In this document: positions 1 through 8,321 of the stretch, piece after piece
Layout: each line of letters begins with the position of its first letter
Position numbering within the stretch: the first letter of the stretch is position 1
Assembly (NCBI GenBank): GCA_964655005.1
Contig: CAZZKE010000009.1
Coordinates: 1-64,000 of the forward strand
From: CAZZKE01 sp964655005
GTDB lineage: Bacteria > Pseudomonadota > Alphaproteobacteria > Rhodospirillales > JABHCV01
DNA: 64,000 nt
Direction of reading: 5' to 3'
Made by a program: the position numbers and the translations under genes
The notes under the pieces: model-generated
The model's database searches: none
Told to the model about the DNA's origin: nothing
Seen by the model: only the letters and a program-made list of their open reading frames with translations

Positions 1-781
<781 letters not shown>

Positions 782-916
782 TTAGCTTTGGATCAAACCG
801 CCTTCAGATGAAATCATTTGATTGCGGATAATTTGATCGATTCCAATAAGTTAGAGCGACCTAACCGCCCTTACCGGGGGCGGCTCGTTCCAGAATTCAT
901 TCGCGGAAAGAATCGC

Positions 917-1225
917 CTATTTCTTCTTTTTCTTGGAGGGTTCGATAATACCCAGAAGATCGGATTCCTTCATGATCAACAGCTCTTCCCCGTCAACCTT
1001 GACTTCGGTGCCGGACCATTTGCCGAACAGCACCATGTCGCCGGCTTTTACGTCCAGGGCGGCGATCGAGCCGTCTTCGCGGCGGGCGCCGGAACCGGCG
1101 GCGACAATCACGCCTTCCGAGGGTTTTTCCTGGGCGGTATCGGGAATGATGATGCCGCCGGCGGTTTTTTCTTCCTGCTCTACGCGCTTAACCAATACGC
1201 GATCATGCAGAGGCCTGAATTTCAT
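917..1225 (-). CDS. groS: Co-chaperonin GroES
   Basis: Heptameric lid of the GroEL chamber. The 102-residue protein starts [16 protein letters not shown] and has the mobile loop [18 protein letters not shown] that contacts GroEL, followed by the family's [20 protein letters not shown] segment. Length is slightly above the usual 95-97 because it ends in a run of six codons reading SKKKKK, a basic tail not usual in GroES. First gene of the groESL operon; heat regulation by HrcA is indicated by the CIRCE element 49 bp upstream of the start codon. Confidence 0.97.
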   Translation of the reverse strand: MKFRPLHDRVLVKRVEQEEKTAGGIIIPDTAQEKPSEGVIVAAGSGARREDGSIAALDVKAGDMVLFGKWSGTEVKVDGEELLIMKESDLLGIIEPSKKKKK

Positions 1226-1273
1226 CGTGCATACTCCGTTAAAGTATTGAGATATAATAAAACTAGGGGATTG

Positions 1274-1300
1274 TTAGCACTCTCCCCTACCGAGTGCCGA
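1274..1300 (-). promoter_or_regulatory. CIRCE operator (HrcA binding site)
   Basis: On the + strand the sequence reads TTAGCACTC, nine spacer bases, GAGTGCCGA. The CIRCE consensus is TTAGCACTC-N9-GAGTGCTAA, so one arm is perfect and the other differs at two positions. It sits directly downstream of the -10 element and upstream of groES, where bound HrcA would block transcription. The hrcA gene itself is not in the window. Confidence 0.95.
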
Positions 1301-1301
1301 C

Positions 1302-1330
1302 GATATATGGGGGATTGCCCCGAATGTCAA
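1302..1330 (-). promoter_or_regulatory. Sigma-70-type promoter of groESL
   Basis: On the minus strand TTGACA (1330-1325) is followed after 17 bases by TATATC (1307-1302). The -35 is perfect and the -10 matches four of six positions. The CIRCE operator begins next to the -10, the typical arrangement for HrcA-repressed vegetative promoters. The start site was not mapped and is inferred. Confidence 0.7.
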
Positions 1331-1334
1331 GAAC

Positions 1335-1358
1335 AAGCCCGAAAAAATCGGCTTTTTT
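1335..1358. terminator. Hairpin with T-tract between the ArnT-like gene and groES
   Basis: AAGCCCGA, a five-A loop, TCGGCTT, then a T-run on the + strand. Read on the minus strand it follows the stop of the ArnT-like gene and precedes the groES -35. It could end the glycosylation operon and insulate groESL. The stem has one bulge and the better U-tract is on the + strand, so directionality is uncertain. Confidence 0.5.
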
Positions 1359-1382
1359 GCCGCCCGGACGGGCCGTCTGAAG

Positions 1383-3095
1383 CTATTCCAGCAGCGACGG
1401 GTCGGCGATGACATCGGCGACCCTGAAGACCGTGAAATAACGGCCCCGGTAAGGCTGGTTGAAGGCGCTCGGGCTTTCCGTCGAAGGTTCGCTGTTAATT
1501 ACGATGATGCGGCCATCGGGATTGGCGGCCAGCCAGTCGGGCAGGTCGGTGGCATCGTTGCCGACCACGGCGATGGGCGACTCGAGCCGGCCCAGGAAAT
1601 TAAACTGACCGTGATATTTACCGACATAGGCGATTGCCACACCCCGTTCCTGCCAGGCGCTCAGTTTCTGTGAAATTGGGCGCAGGTCATAGCGTTCGGC
1701 CAACAGCGGCCTGATTGCGTGATGGGCGACGACAACCAGGGCCACCGACAACAGGCAGAGCGAAGCCAGCCGGGCCATCAGCGAACCGCGCCCGCCCATC
1801 CTGTCCAGCAGAAGCAGCGCCAGCGCCAGAATCGACAGGGCGATGCCGGGGTAGGGGTTTAGCTCACCGGCCCAGGTCGGCAGGTCGAACACGGCGCTCA
1901 CCGGGGCAATCAGAAACAGGCCGGCGCCGAAAATCAGGAACGACAGAACCGGCAGCAGAATGCCCGACCCGCTCCATTTATTGATCTCGCCCGGTGCCGC
2001 CCCCGAAGTGGCGTCGTCCCGTTCGGTCAGCAACCGCGCCAGGATCAGCGCCAGGGCCGGAAATACCGGCAGCAGATAATGGAATTGTTTGCCGCTGATC
2101 ATCGAAAAGACGAGCAACGCCGGGGTCAGCCACGCCAGGCAGAACCGCAGGCCGCCATCGCCGAAAATCCTGAACAGGTAGCCAAGCGAGCGCCAGGCCG
2201 CCGGCCACAGGGTCCAGGGCAAAATCAAGGCCGGCAGGGCCGCCAGATACCACCACCAGGGTTCGCCGTGGGCGAAGGAATCGACCATGCGCCCCGCCGA
2301 CTGCCCCCAGAATATGGCGTCGCGGTATTCCGCGCCGCCGGCGATACCGGCCGGAATGGCCCAGGCCAGGCCGATAGCGACGCCGGCCAGCAGCGCCAGC
2401 CCGGTTTTTACGTACCATTGCTTCCATCCGCGTTGCCACGATTGCCCCAGCGCCTTGCCCCAGGTCGGGGCCAGCAGGGCCGGTGGCAGGGTGGTCAGCA
2501 GGATCGCTGGACCCTTGGCCAGGATGCCAAGGCCAATGGCGATGGCGAATATGTAGAATCCCGCGTTGGAATTTCGCCGCCAGGCGCCGAGTAGGCCGTT
2601 CATGGCCAGCAGGGCGCAGAAGGCGAGGATCATGTCGAACATGGTCAGGGTGGCGAACAGGGTCCAGAACAGGCCGCCCAGCAATATCAGCGGTGTCGCC
2701 CCGGCAATGGTCGGCAATTCCGGCCACAGCCAGCGCCCCAGGCGGGCGCTAAGCCACAGGCTGGCTAGACCGAACAGCGGGGCGACCAGCCTGGGCCACC
2801 ATTCGTTAAGCCCGAACACCCCCCAGCCGGCGTTTATCAGCCAGAACAGCAGCGGTGGTTTGTGGCTGTAGGCGGCGCCGTTCAGGTGCGGCACCAGGTA
2901 ATCGCCACCGAACCACATTTCCCAGGCGACGGCCAGATAACGGGTCTCGTCGACCGGCAGAAACGGCCTGGTTTCGATCGCCGTAGCCATCAATAAAAGC
3001 CACATGCCGCCCCAGATCAACGGCGACAGGGAGGTCAGCCATGATTGCCGTGGCGGCACGGGTACGGGATGCTGGTTTCCGGTATCTCCGGTCAT
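1383..3095 (-). CDS. ArnT/PMT-family (GT83) membrane glycosyltransferase
   Basis: A 570-residue polytopic membrane protein of the ArnT/protein-O-mannosyltransferase superfamily, which moves a sugar from undecaprenyl phosphate to lipid A or another periplasmic acceptor. After the first membrane segment it carries PVDETRY (about residues 47-53), matching the acidic DE-x-RY motif of ArnT, and SHKPPLLFWL (77-86), matching its KPPL-x-x-WL loop. At least ten hydrophobic segments follow, with a soluble periplasmic C-terminal domain. Last gene of a minus-strand cassette: its ATG overlaps the stop of the TVP38 gene by four bases. The transferred sugar cannot be told from sequence, and no arnA/arnB genes lie beside it, so aminoarabinose is not implied. 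Confidence 0.85.
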   Translation of the reverse strand: MTGDTGNQHPVPVPPRQSWLTSLSPLIWGGMWLLLMATAIETRPFLPVDETRYLAVAWEMWFGGDYLVPHLNGAAYSHKPPLLFWLINAGWGVFGLNEWWPRLVAPLFGLASLWLSARLGRWLWPELPTIAGATPLILLGGLFWTLFATLTMFDMILAFCALLAMNGLLGAWRRNSNAGFYIFAIAIGLGILAKGPAILLTTLPPALLAPTWGKALGQSWQRGWKQWYVKTGLALLAGVAIGLAWAIPAGIAGGAEYRDAIFWGQSAGRMVDSFAHGEPWWWYLAALPALILPWTLWPAAWRSLGYLFRIFGDGGLRFCLAWLTPALLVFSMISGKQFHYLLPVFPALALILARLLTERDDATSGAAPGEINKWSGSGILLPVLSFLIFGAGLFLIAPVSAVFDLPTWAGELNPYPGIALSILALALLLLDRMGGRGSLMARLASLCLLSVALVVVAHHAIRPLLAERYDLRPISQKLSAWQERGVAIAYVGKYHGQFNFLGRLESPIAVVGNDATDLPDWLAANPDGRIIVINSEPSTESPSAFNQPYRGRYFTVFRVADVIADPSLLE

Positions 3096-3811
3096 CGGGC
3101 CCGGTCTTCCGCTTGCGGCGGTTCATGCCCGACCCCCAGTTCCCGTTCGACGTTGTCGTCGAAACTTTTGCCGTGGCGGTATGTCCGGTACAAGTAAACC
3201 CCCATCGCCCCGGAAACCACAAACAACAGCACCGATACGCCGATGCGCAGTCCCGGTTCCAGCGCGATGCCGCTGCCAATCAACGCAAAAATGATCGTTT
3301 GCGGCAGGTAACCCAGGGCGGAACCGGCGACAAACGGGGCCCCGCGCACGCCCGACACTCCGGCGGCCAGATTGGTCACCAGATTGCTGCCGACCGGCAG
3401 CAGCCGGATCAGCAGGGTCATGGTCAGCGGGTTGTCGTGCAGGAAATCGTCGATCTTGCGGACTCTGCGGGGAAATCTCGAGGCCACGAAATCGCGGCCG
3501 AGGACTCTGGCATAGCCGAAGGCGGCGATACATCCGAGCGTTGTCGCCAGCAGCCCGAGCGCCGTACCCAGACCGAAACCAAATGCGTAGCCTCCCAGAA
3601 AACAGATAATCTGGCGGGGCAGACCAACCCCGGTAAAAAGAAACCCGATGACGACAAACAATACCTCGCCGGTGATGCCCCGGCCCCTGATCTGGGTGTC
3701 GATCCAGCTTTCGTCGATCGCCGATCCCAGGCCGCCGACCTTCAGGGCGTAGCCCAGGGCGATTAGCGAGACGATCAGGATTATTCCGCGCAGCCATATG
3801 CGGGGCGTCAT
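3092..3811 (-). CDS. TVP38/TMEM64 (DedA-superfamily) membrane protein
   Basis: 239 residues with an N-terminal membrane helix (about 8-24) and several later hydrophobic segments. The VTT/SNARE-associated domain is recognisable from the glycine-rich FLGGYAFGFGLGTALG, the RLLPVGSNLVTNLAAG re-entrant-type segment and GSALGYLPQTIIFALIG. DedA-superfamily proteins are inner-membrane transporters or scramblases; some members recycle undecaprenyl phosphate (family knowledge, not shown for this one). Translationally coupled on both sides: its ATG overlaps the GT2 stop and its stop overlaps the ArnT-like ATG. The position between a prenyl-phosphate glycosyltransferase and an ArnT-like enzyme suggests handling of the lipid carrier, which is inference. 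Confidence 0.85.
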   Translation of the reverse strand: MTPRIWLRGIILIVSLIALGYALKVGGLGSAIDESWIDTQIRGRGITGEVLFVVIGFLFTGVGLPRQIICFLGGYAFGFGLGTALGLLATTLGCIAAFGYARVLGRDFVASRFPRRVRKIDDFLHDNPLTMTLLIRLLPVGSNLVTNLAAGVSGVRGAPFVAGSALGYLPQTIIFALIGSGIALEPGLRIGVSVLLFVVSGAMGVYLYRTYRHGKSFDDNVERELGVGHEPPQAEDRAR

Positions 3812-4545
3812 TTCGGCGTGACCTCTTCGACCACCGGCCGCCGCGCCCGGCGCTGCAACCAGATAACGCCGATCAAATCAAAAATGCCGACCCACAGGCG
3901 GTCCATGGTGCCATATTTCGATGCGCCCCGCCGCCGGGGCCGGTGGTTGACCGGAATCGATTCGACCCGCCCGCCGGCGCGAATAATCAGGGCCGGCAGG
4001 AACCGGTGCATATGATCGAAACGGGGTAGGTCCATAAAGGCCGAGCGGCTGAATATCTTCAGCCCGCAGCCGGTGTCGGGCGTGTCGTCGCCAAGCAAAC
4101 GGGCCCGTACGCCATTGGCGATTCTGGATGAAATCCGTTTGATCCAGCTGTCGCGGCGCCTGGCGCGGTGGCCGGTTATCATTACCCGGTCGCTTTTCGA
4201 ATCGGCCTGAAAAGCCTTCAGCAGGGCGGGGATATCGGCGGGATCGTTCTGGCCGTCGCCGTCAAGGGTGGCGATCAGGCCGGCGCGGGCGGCTTCGACG
4301 CCGCTGATGATAGCCGCGCTCTGGCCGCAACAACTGCGATGGCGCAGCACCCGCAGCCGGGGGTCGGCGGCGGCCTGTCGCAGCTTTTCCGGCGTGCCGT
4401 CGGTCGAGCCGTCATCGACATAGATCATCTCGAAGTCACATACGCCGGTCAGGGCGGCGATAATTTCAGCGGTTAGCGGGACGACATTGTCGGCCTCGTT
4501 GTGAACGGGAACGACGACGGCCAATTGCGGGGTCTGTGTGGTCAT
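3808..4545 (-). CDS. Family 2 glycosyltransferase, polyprenyl-phosphate sugar synthase type
   Basis: GT-A fold enzyme predicted to load a sugar from a nucleotide donor onto undecaprenyl phosphate, like ArnC or dolichol-phosphate mannosyltransferase. Visible motifs are VVVPVHNEADNV at the N-terminus, VDDGSTDGTPEKL, the metal-binding LDGDGQNDPAD, and the family signature RRRGASKYGTMDRL near the end. Only a short hydrophobic stretch (DLIGVIWL) follows, so it lacks the two C-terminal membrane helices of ArnC. The start is set at 4545 because the family begins at the VVVPVHNE strand; an in-frame ATG at 4602 would add 19 unlikely residues. First gene of the cassette with the TVP38 and ArnT-like genes. 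Confidence 0.85.
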   Translation of the reverse strand: MTTQTPQLAVVVPVHNEADNVVPLTAEIIAALTGVCDFEMIYVDDGSTDGTPEKLRQAAADPRLRVLRHRSCCGQSAAIISGVEAARAGLIATLDGDGQNDPADIPALLKAFQADSKSDRVMITGHRARRRDSWIKRISSRIANGVRARLLGDDTPDTGCGLKIFSRSAFMDLPRFDHMHRFLPALIIRAGGRVESIPVNHRPRRRGASKYGTMDRLWVGIFDLIGVIWLQRRARRPVVEEVTPK

Positions 4546-4684
4546 TGCGGGAAAAAAACCGGCTGCATTTTCGCTAGAATATATAAGTCCGGACCCTAAC
4601 ACCGGCCGGCCTGTTCCTCAAAGTGCTTTAATATGGCCGCCGGAAACACGATAACGGTTATTGGAAAATTCCCTTTATGACAGC

Positions 4685-4713
4685 TTATACCAAGGATCAC
4701 TGATAAAGACCCA
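4685..4713 (+). repeat. Repeat family A, solitary terminal arm (copy 1)
   Basis: TTATACCAAGGATCACTGAT and the nine bases after it recur at 8096 (one mismatch) and, inverted, at 50329-50357, where they form the terminus of a complete palindromic element. Here only one arm remains. It abuts the 5' end of a truncated thioesterase reading frame, which suggests insertion followed by deletion. Confidence 0.8.
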
Positions 4714-5008
4714 CTTGACCTATGACCGCGAGGCGCTGGCCGGCGACGGTCTGGCCGTCAACAGCCGGGTTCCCGGATTTGATGCCAGGCGATTGCAACT
4801 TTTCCATGAAATGATTCATATCGAATCCGGTGATCTGGCGGCGACCAATGACGTTATGCCGTTGCACGTGGACATGACCGACCGTCGGACCGCCGGGTTC
4901 CCGAAAGCCGTCCTCGACAGGATTGGATCGGTTTTTCAATCCGACCGGCAGCTACGGCCTCCGGAACGGGCCGGGCGGACAATCAAAATTCCCCATACGT
5001 CGCGATAA
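4714..5008 (+). pseudogene. Truncated 4HBT-like acyl-CoA thioesterase relic
   Basis: The frame ends at 5008 and reads LTYDREALAGDGLAVNSRV, then GFDARRLQLFHEMIHIESG, LAATNDVMPLHVDM and RRTAGFP. This resembles the C-terminal half of hot-dog fold acyl-CoA thioesterases, whose members typically read HVTYL-x-E…DAKRLHLFHEM-H…LAATNELL-LHVD…RR-x-x-PFP. The first ~60-70 residues, holding the catalytic hot-dog helix, are absent; upstream sequence is repeat family A. The frame stays open to a TTG at 4661, but that N-terminus would be encoded by the repeat. Codon use matches neighbouring genes, so decay looks recent. Family assignment rests on motif recall, without an alignment. Confidence 0.6.
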
Positions 5009-5086
5009 GTGATTTTTCTCTTGGACTTGGCCACGGTATGGTTATGCTCGCTTGTTGTGATGGGGATATAAAAAGGTAGGGAATAA

Positions 5087-6136
5087 ATGGAGACGCTTGG
5101 ACGGGCGACGGACCTCGCCAATTCCGCATTGACCATGATGCGGGACAAGGGGATTCCACCTAACCCCGGAAACTTCCAGATCTGGTACAATTACTTTTCC
5201 GGTCAGGACCCCGACCTGCGGCGGGCGCTGGATATCCTGCTTGGCAACAATCAGGAGTTCACCGAACGGCGCAACCACGAAATCTACGAAAAATTCTTCT
5301 CGCTGGCTCAGGAAGGCGCGGCCATCGAAAGCGCCGCCACCATGGCCGAGACCGAACTGAACCGGATCATGAAATATCTTGGGCTGGCCGGTAACGATGT
5401 TAGTGAATATGGCGAGGTGCTGAAGAATTTTTCCGGCGCCATCGATGAAGACACCGGTTCGGAAAACCTGAAGCAGGCAATCGAGGGCGCCCTGACCGCG
5501 ACCCGCGAGATGGAGCAGAAAAACAAACGGCTGGAAGAAAAATTCAACGCCTCGTCGCGGGAAATAAATCGCCTTCGTGAGGATCTGGAAAACATGCGCC
5601 AGGAGGCCATGACCGACGGCCTGACGGGCATTGCCAACCGCAAGCTGTTCGATGCCGAATTGCGCCGCGCCGCCCTGGACGGCATGGAAAACGGCGATCC
5701 TTTATCGCTGCTGATGATCGATATCGATTTCTTTAAAAAATTCAATGATTCCTTCGGCCATCAAACCGGCGACCAGGTGCTTAAGCTGCTGTCGGCGACG
5801 CTTTTGTCCAGCGTCAAGGGCCAGGATACCGCCGCCCGTTACGGCGGCGAGGAATTTTCCGTGATCCTGCCCGGTACCGGCATCGAAGGCGGTATCAAGG
5901 TCGCCGAAACAATTCGCAACGGGATCGCCAGGAAACAGGTAGTCAACCGCAAGACCGGTGATATCCTGGGTCAGATCACGGTGTCTATCGGGGTCGGCGA
6001 ATTTGAATTTGGCGAGCCGTTGTCACAATTGATTTCGCGCGCCGACAAGGCGCTGTATGTGGCGAAACGAACGGGCCGCAACAAGGTCAATTCACAAAAC
6101 GACCAGGAATATGTCGAAATGACCTTCGACAACTAG
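5087..6136 (+). CDS. Diguanylate cyclase (GGDEF) with helical N-terminal domain
   Basis: Makes cyclic di-GMP from two GTP. The 349-residue protein has no membrane segment. Residues 1-160 are a helical region (NPGNFQIWYNYFSGQDPDLR) of the kind found in cytoplasmic cyclases, ending in a coiled coil (about 140-170). The GGDEF domain starts at MTDGLTGIANRKLFD, has the metal-binding IDIDFFKKFND, and carries the active-site GGEEF at 253-257. Five residues before it, KGQD replaces the RxxD inhibitory site, so product inhibition may be weak. The stop codon TAG (6134-6136) lies inside the terminal CTAG of a palindromic repeat, so the insertion may have set the C-terminus. Confidence 0.92.
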   Translation: METLGRATDLANSALTMMRDKGIPPNPGNFQIWYNYFSGQDPDLRRALDILLGNNQEFTERRNHEIYEKFFSLAQEGAAIESAATMAETELNRIMKYLGLAGNDVSEYGEVLKNFSGAIDEDTGSENLKQAIEGALTATREMEQKNKRLEEKFNASSREINRLREDLENMRQEAMTDGLTGIANRKLFDAELRRAALDGMENGDPLSLLMIDIDFFKKFNDSFGHQTGDQVLKLLSATLLSSVKGQDTAARYGGEEFSVILPGTGIEGGIKVAETIRNGIARKQVVNRKTGDILGQITVSIGVGEFEFGEPLSQLISRADKALYVAKRTGRNKVNSQNDQEYVEMTFDN

Positions 6137-6297
6137 AGCATTCCCGGGTTATTGTGAACCATTCTGACCCTGTTATTTTGTCCCGTGACGTCGTCACGCA
6201 TCTGACTCGATACTCCGCATCGCGTTGCGATGCGCTCCTCGTCACAAAATAAAATAACAGGGTCAGAATGGTTCACAATAACCCGGAAATGCTCTAG
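6133..6297. repeat. Palindromic MITE-like element (repeat family B)
   Basis: A 165-bp element bounded by CTAGAGCATT and its complement AATGCTCTAG-type end. The two arms are inverted repeats of about 50 bases (GGGTTATTGTGAACCATTCT…, near-identical with a few mismatches and a small indel) around a ~65-bp centre. It has no open frame of note. CTAG termini and a length under 200 bp fit a miniature inverted-repeat element moved in trans. It lies between the diguanylate cyclase and the ClC gene and would form a long RNA hairpin. Confidence 0.85.
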
Positions 6298-6318
6298 GGA
6301 TCATCAATAACCCATAAA

Positions 6319-8094
6319 ATGTCACGGCTTTTGTTCAATCCCGCCGATCAGTTGCGCCGTATCGCCAAAAACGATCAGATCATCCTGATTTTACTGGCCC
6401 TTGCTATCGGCGCCGTGACCGGCGGCGGCGTCATTGTTTTTCGCGAAGCTATCGACGGTATGCAGGCGCTGTTCTTTGTCGGCCTGGAAGGATCGCTGTT
6501 TCAAAAGGCGGCATCCCTGCCGTGGTGGGAAGTGATTCTGGTTCCCACCGTGGGCGGCGCATTGATCGGCGTCGCCTGTAAATACCTGATGCCACAGGGG
6601 CAACCGCAAGGCCTTGCCGATGTGATCGAAGCCAGCGCCCTGCGCGGCGCCCGCATGTCGGGTCTTGTGGCCCTGAAGGCGGCGATAATCAACGCCGCCT
6701 CGATCGGTTTCGGGGCATCGGTCGGCCGCGAGGGGCCGGCGGTCCATTTTGGCGCCGCACTTGGCAGTTGGCTGGCCAATTCCCTGCACCTGACCCGTTC
6801 GGTGTCGCGCACGCTGTTAGGTTGCGGCGCGGCGGCGGCGGTGGCGGCTTCTTTCAACGCGCCGATAGCCGGCGCCCTGTTCGCCTCGGAAGTGGTGATC
6901 GGCAATTACGCCCTGAGCGCCTTCGCGCCGGTTGTTATCGCCAGCGTTACCGCGACGGCGGCGTCGCGGTACTATTTCGGTGATTTCCCGGCTTTCGCGA
7001 TCCCCGAACACTCGATCCAGTCACTGTGGGAATATCCGGCATTTATCGGCCTTGGCGTGGTCGCCGGGTTGACCGCCATGGCGTTTATGAAGGGGACCAT
7101 GACGGCGAGCGACCTGTCGTCGCGTCTGCCCGGACCCGATTGGCTGAAACCGGCGGTCGGCGGGTTGGCGGTCGGCGTAATAGCGGTGTGGTTCCCCCAT
7201 GTTCTGGGGGTTGGGTACGGGGTCACCGGAAGCGCCGTGATGGCCGCTTTTCCGTTCGGTATGTTGCTGGCCATACTGCTGGCCAAAATTACCGCTACCG
7301 CGATAAGCATCGGTTTCGGTTTCGGGGGCGGCGTTTTTTCGCCGTCTCTGGTGATCGGGGCGATGCTGGGCGGCGCTTACGGAACGGTTTTTACGCAACT
7401 GTTTCCGGCTATTTCCACCGGCACCGGGGCTTATTCCATTCTTGGCATGGGGGCGGTTACGGCGGCGGTGCTGGGGGCGCCCATTTCGACCGCCCTGATT
7501 ATCTTCGAAATGACCGGCGACTACGCCCTGACCCTGGCGCTGATGGTGGTCGTGGTAATCGCCTCGCTGTTCACCCGGGAATTCCATGGCGGTTCATTTT
7601 TCTCGTGGCAGTTGGAACGCCGTGGTCATGACCTGCGCGACGGTCTGGAAATGGCGTTACTGCGTAATATTCCGGTCAAAAGCGTCATGTCGGGGACCGG
7701 TGAATTGGTGACCGCCGGCGTCGGCATGCCTGAAATCAGGCAAATGCTGCAAGGATCCGATGCCGGTGAAATTTATGTCGTCGATGACGACGGTGTCCTG
7801 TTCGGCACCGTTACGCTGGCCGATATGAGCGAATTCGCCTTCCACCGGGAACTCGACCAACTGCTTACCGCCAGCGATGTCGCCCGCCGCCGGCCGCCGG
7901 TGCTGGCGGCCGATGACAACCTGGAAACGGCGCTGAAGATTATGCGCGACAGCGGCGAAGATTATCTTGGCGTCGTCGAAAACCGCGAAGCCATGACCTT
8001 CATAGGCTGCCTTCGTAAAAGCCGGGTAATGGATGTTTATAACCGGACCCTGATCGACAGCCAACGGGAAGAACGCGGCTGGCGCTGCGGCTGA
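6319..8094 (+). CDS. ClC-family chloride channel/antiporter with C-terminal CBS pair
   Basis: 591-residue inner-membrane ClC protein. Anion-pathway motifs are visible: GREGPAVHFGAALGS, GFGFGGGVFSPSLVIG (the GxFxP filter segment), and a helix-R-like region before the cytoplasmic tail. Residues ~445-580 form two CBS domains (IPVKSVMSGTGELV…; ASDVARRRPPVLAADDN…) that usually bind adenine nucleotides. Whether it exchanges H+/Cl- or F- or is a channel cannot be settled here. The upstream neighbour is the palindromic repeat; its stop is followed after one base by repeat A copy 2. Confidence 0.9.
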   Translation: MSRLLFNPADQLRRIAKNDQIILILLALAIGAVTGGGVIVFREAIDGMQALFFVGLEGSLFQKAASLPWWEVILVPTVGGALIGVACKYLMPQGQPQGLADVIEASALRGARMSGLVALKAAIINAASIGFGASVGREGPAVHFGAALGSWLANSLHLTRSVSRTLLGCGAAAAVAASFNAPIAGALFASEVVIGNYALSAFAPVVIASVTATAASRYYFGDFPAFAIPEHSIQSLWEYPAFIGLGVVAGLTAMAFMKGTMTASDLSSRLPGPDWLKPAVGGLAVGVIAVWFPHVLGVGYGVTGSAVMAAFPFGMLLAILLAKITATAISIGFGFGGGVFSPSLVIGAMLGGAYGTVFTQLFPAISTGTGAYSILGMGAVTAAVLGAPISTALIIFEMTGDYALTLALMVVVVIASLFTREFHGGSFFSWQLERRGHDLRDGLEMALLRNIPVKSVMSGTGELVTAGVGMPEIRQMLQGSDAGEIYVVDDDGVLFGTVTLADMSEFAFHRELDQLLTASDVARRRPPVLAADDNLETALKIMRDSGEDYLGVVENREAMTFIGCLRKSRVMDVYNRTLIDSQREERGWRCG

Positions 8095-8095
8095 T

Positions 8096-8160
8096 TTATA
8101 CCAAGGATAACTGATAAAGACCCATTGAGATCGTCACAGCAGGCGTTCCGCAGGGGCGTT
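8096..8160 (+). repeat. Repeat family A, deleted copy 2
   Basis: TTATACCAAGGATAACTGAT plus AAAGACCCATTGAGA matches the terminal arm of the complete element at 50106-50357. It is followed at once by TCGTCACAGCAG, which in the complete copy is an internal segment (50228-50239). The intervening ~85 bp is missing, so this is an internally deleted copy. It supplies the last codons of the opposing lipoprotein gene. Confidence 0.7.
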
Positions 8161-8262
8161 TCCGACCGTTCGGGCCGGCGGTTGCGTCGCACAGCCGGTC
8201 AGCGTGAAAATTACAACGATCACGACAACGTTAAGATATCGCCAGTTGTTGAAATTGGCCAT
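8134..8262 (-). CDS. Small outer-membrane-type lipoprotein, 42 aa
   Basis: The peptide MANFNNWRYLNVVVIVVIFT continues LTGCATQPPARTVGN and ends AERLL. Residues 10-21 are a hydrophobic signal segment and LTGC is a good lipobox with Cys24, so the mature lipopeptide would have only 19 residues. It resembles LptM/entericidin-sized lipoproteins in architecture only; no family is claimed. The start was set at 8262 because upstream in-frame codons would put a non-signal extension before the lipobox. No clear Shine-Dalgarno is present. The last nine codons and the stop are read from repeat A copy 2, suggesting the original 3' end was replaced. Confidence 0.5.
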   Translation of the reverse strand: MANFNNWRYLNVVVIVVIFTLTGCATQPPARTVGNAPAERLL

Positions 8263-8321
8263 GGGGACGACTATAGCGTATATCCAGCGTAAAGTAGGAC
8301 AGGAATGATTACGGATTTTCA

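Noticed and set aside
818..1411. 197-codon + strand frame opposite groES
   Set aside because: Fully overlaps groES on the other strand and has no domain pattern; a shadow frame.
2079..2594. Gln/Arg-rich + strand frame inside the ArnT-like gene
   Set aside because: Composition (Arg, Gln, Gly-rich) is typical of an antisense frame in GC-rich coding DNA; no motif.
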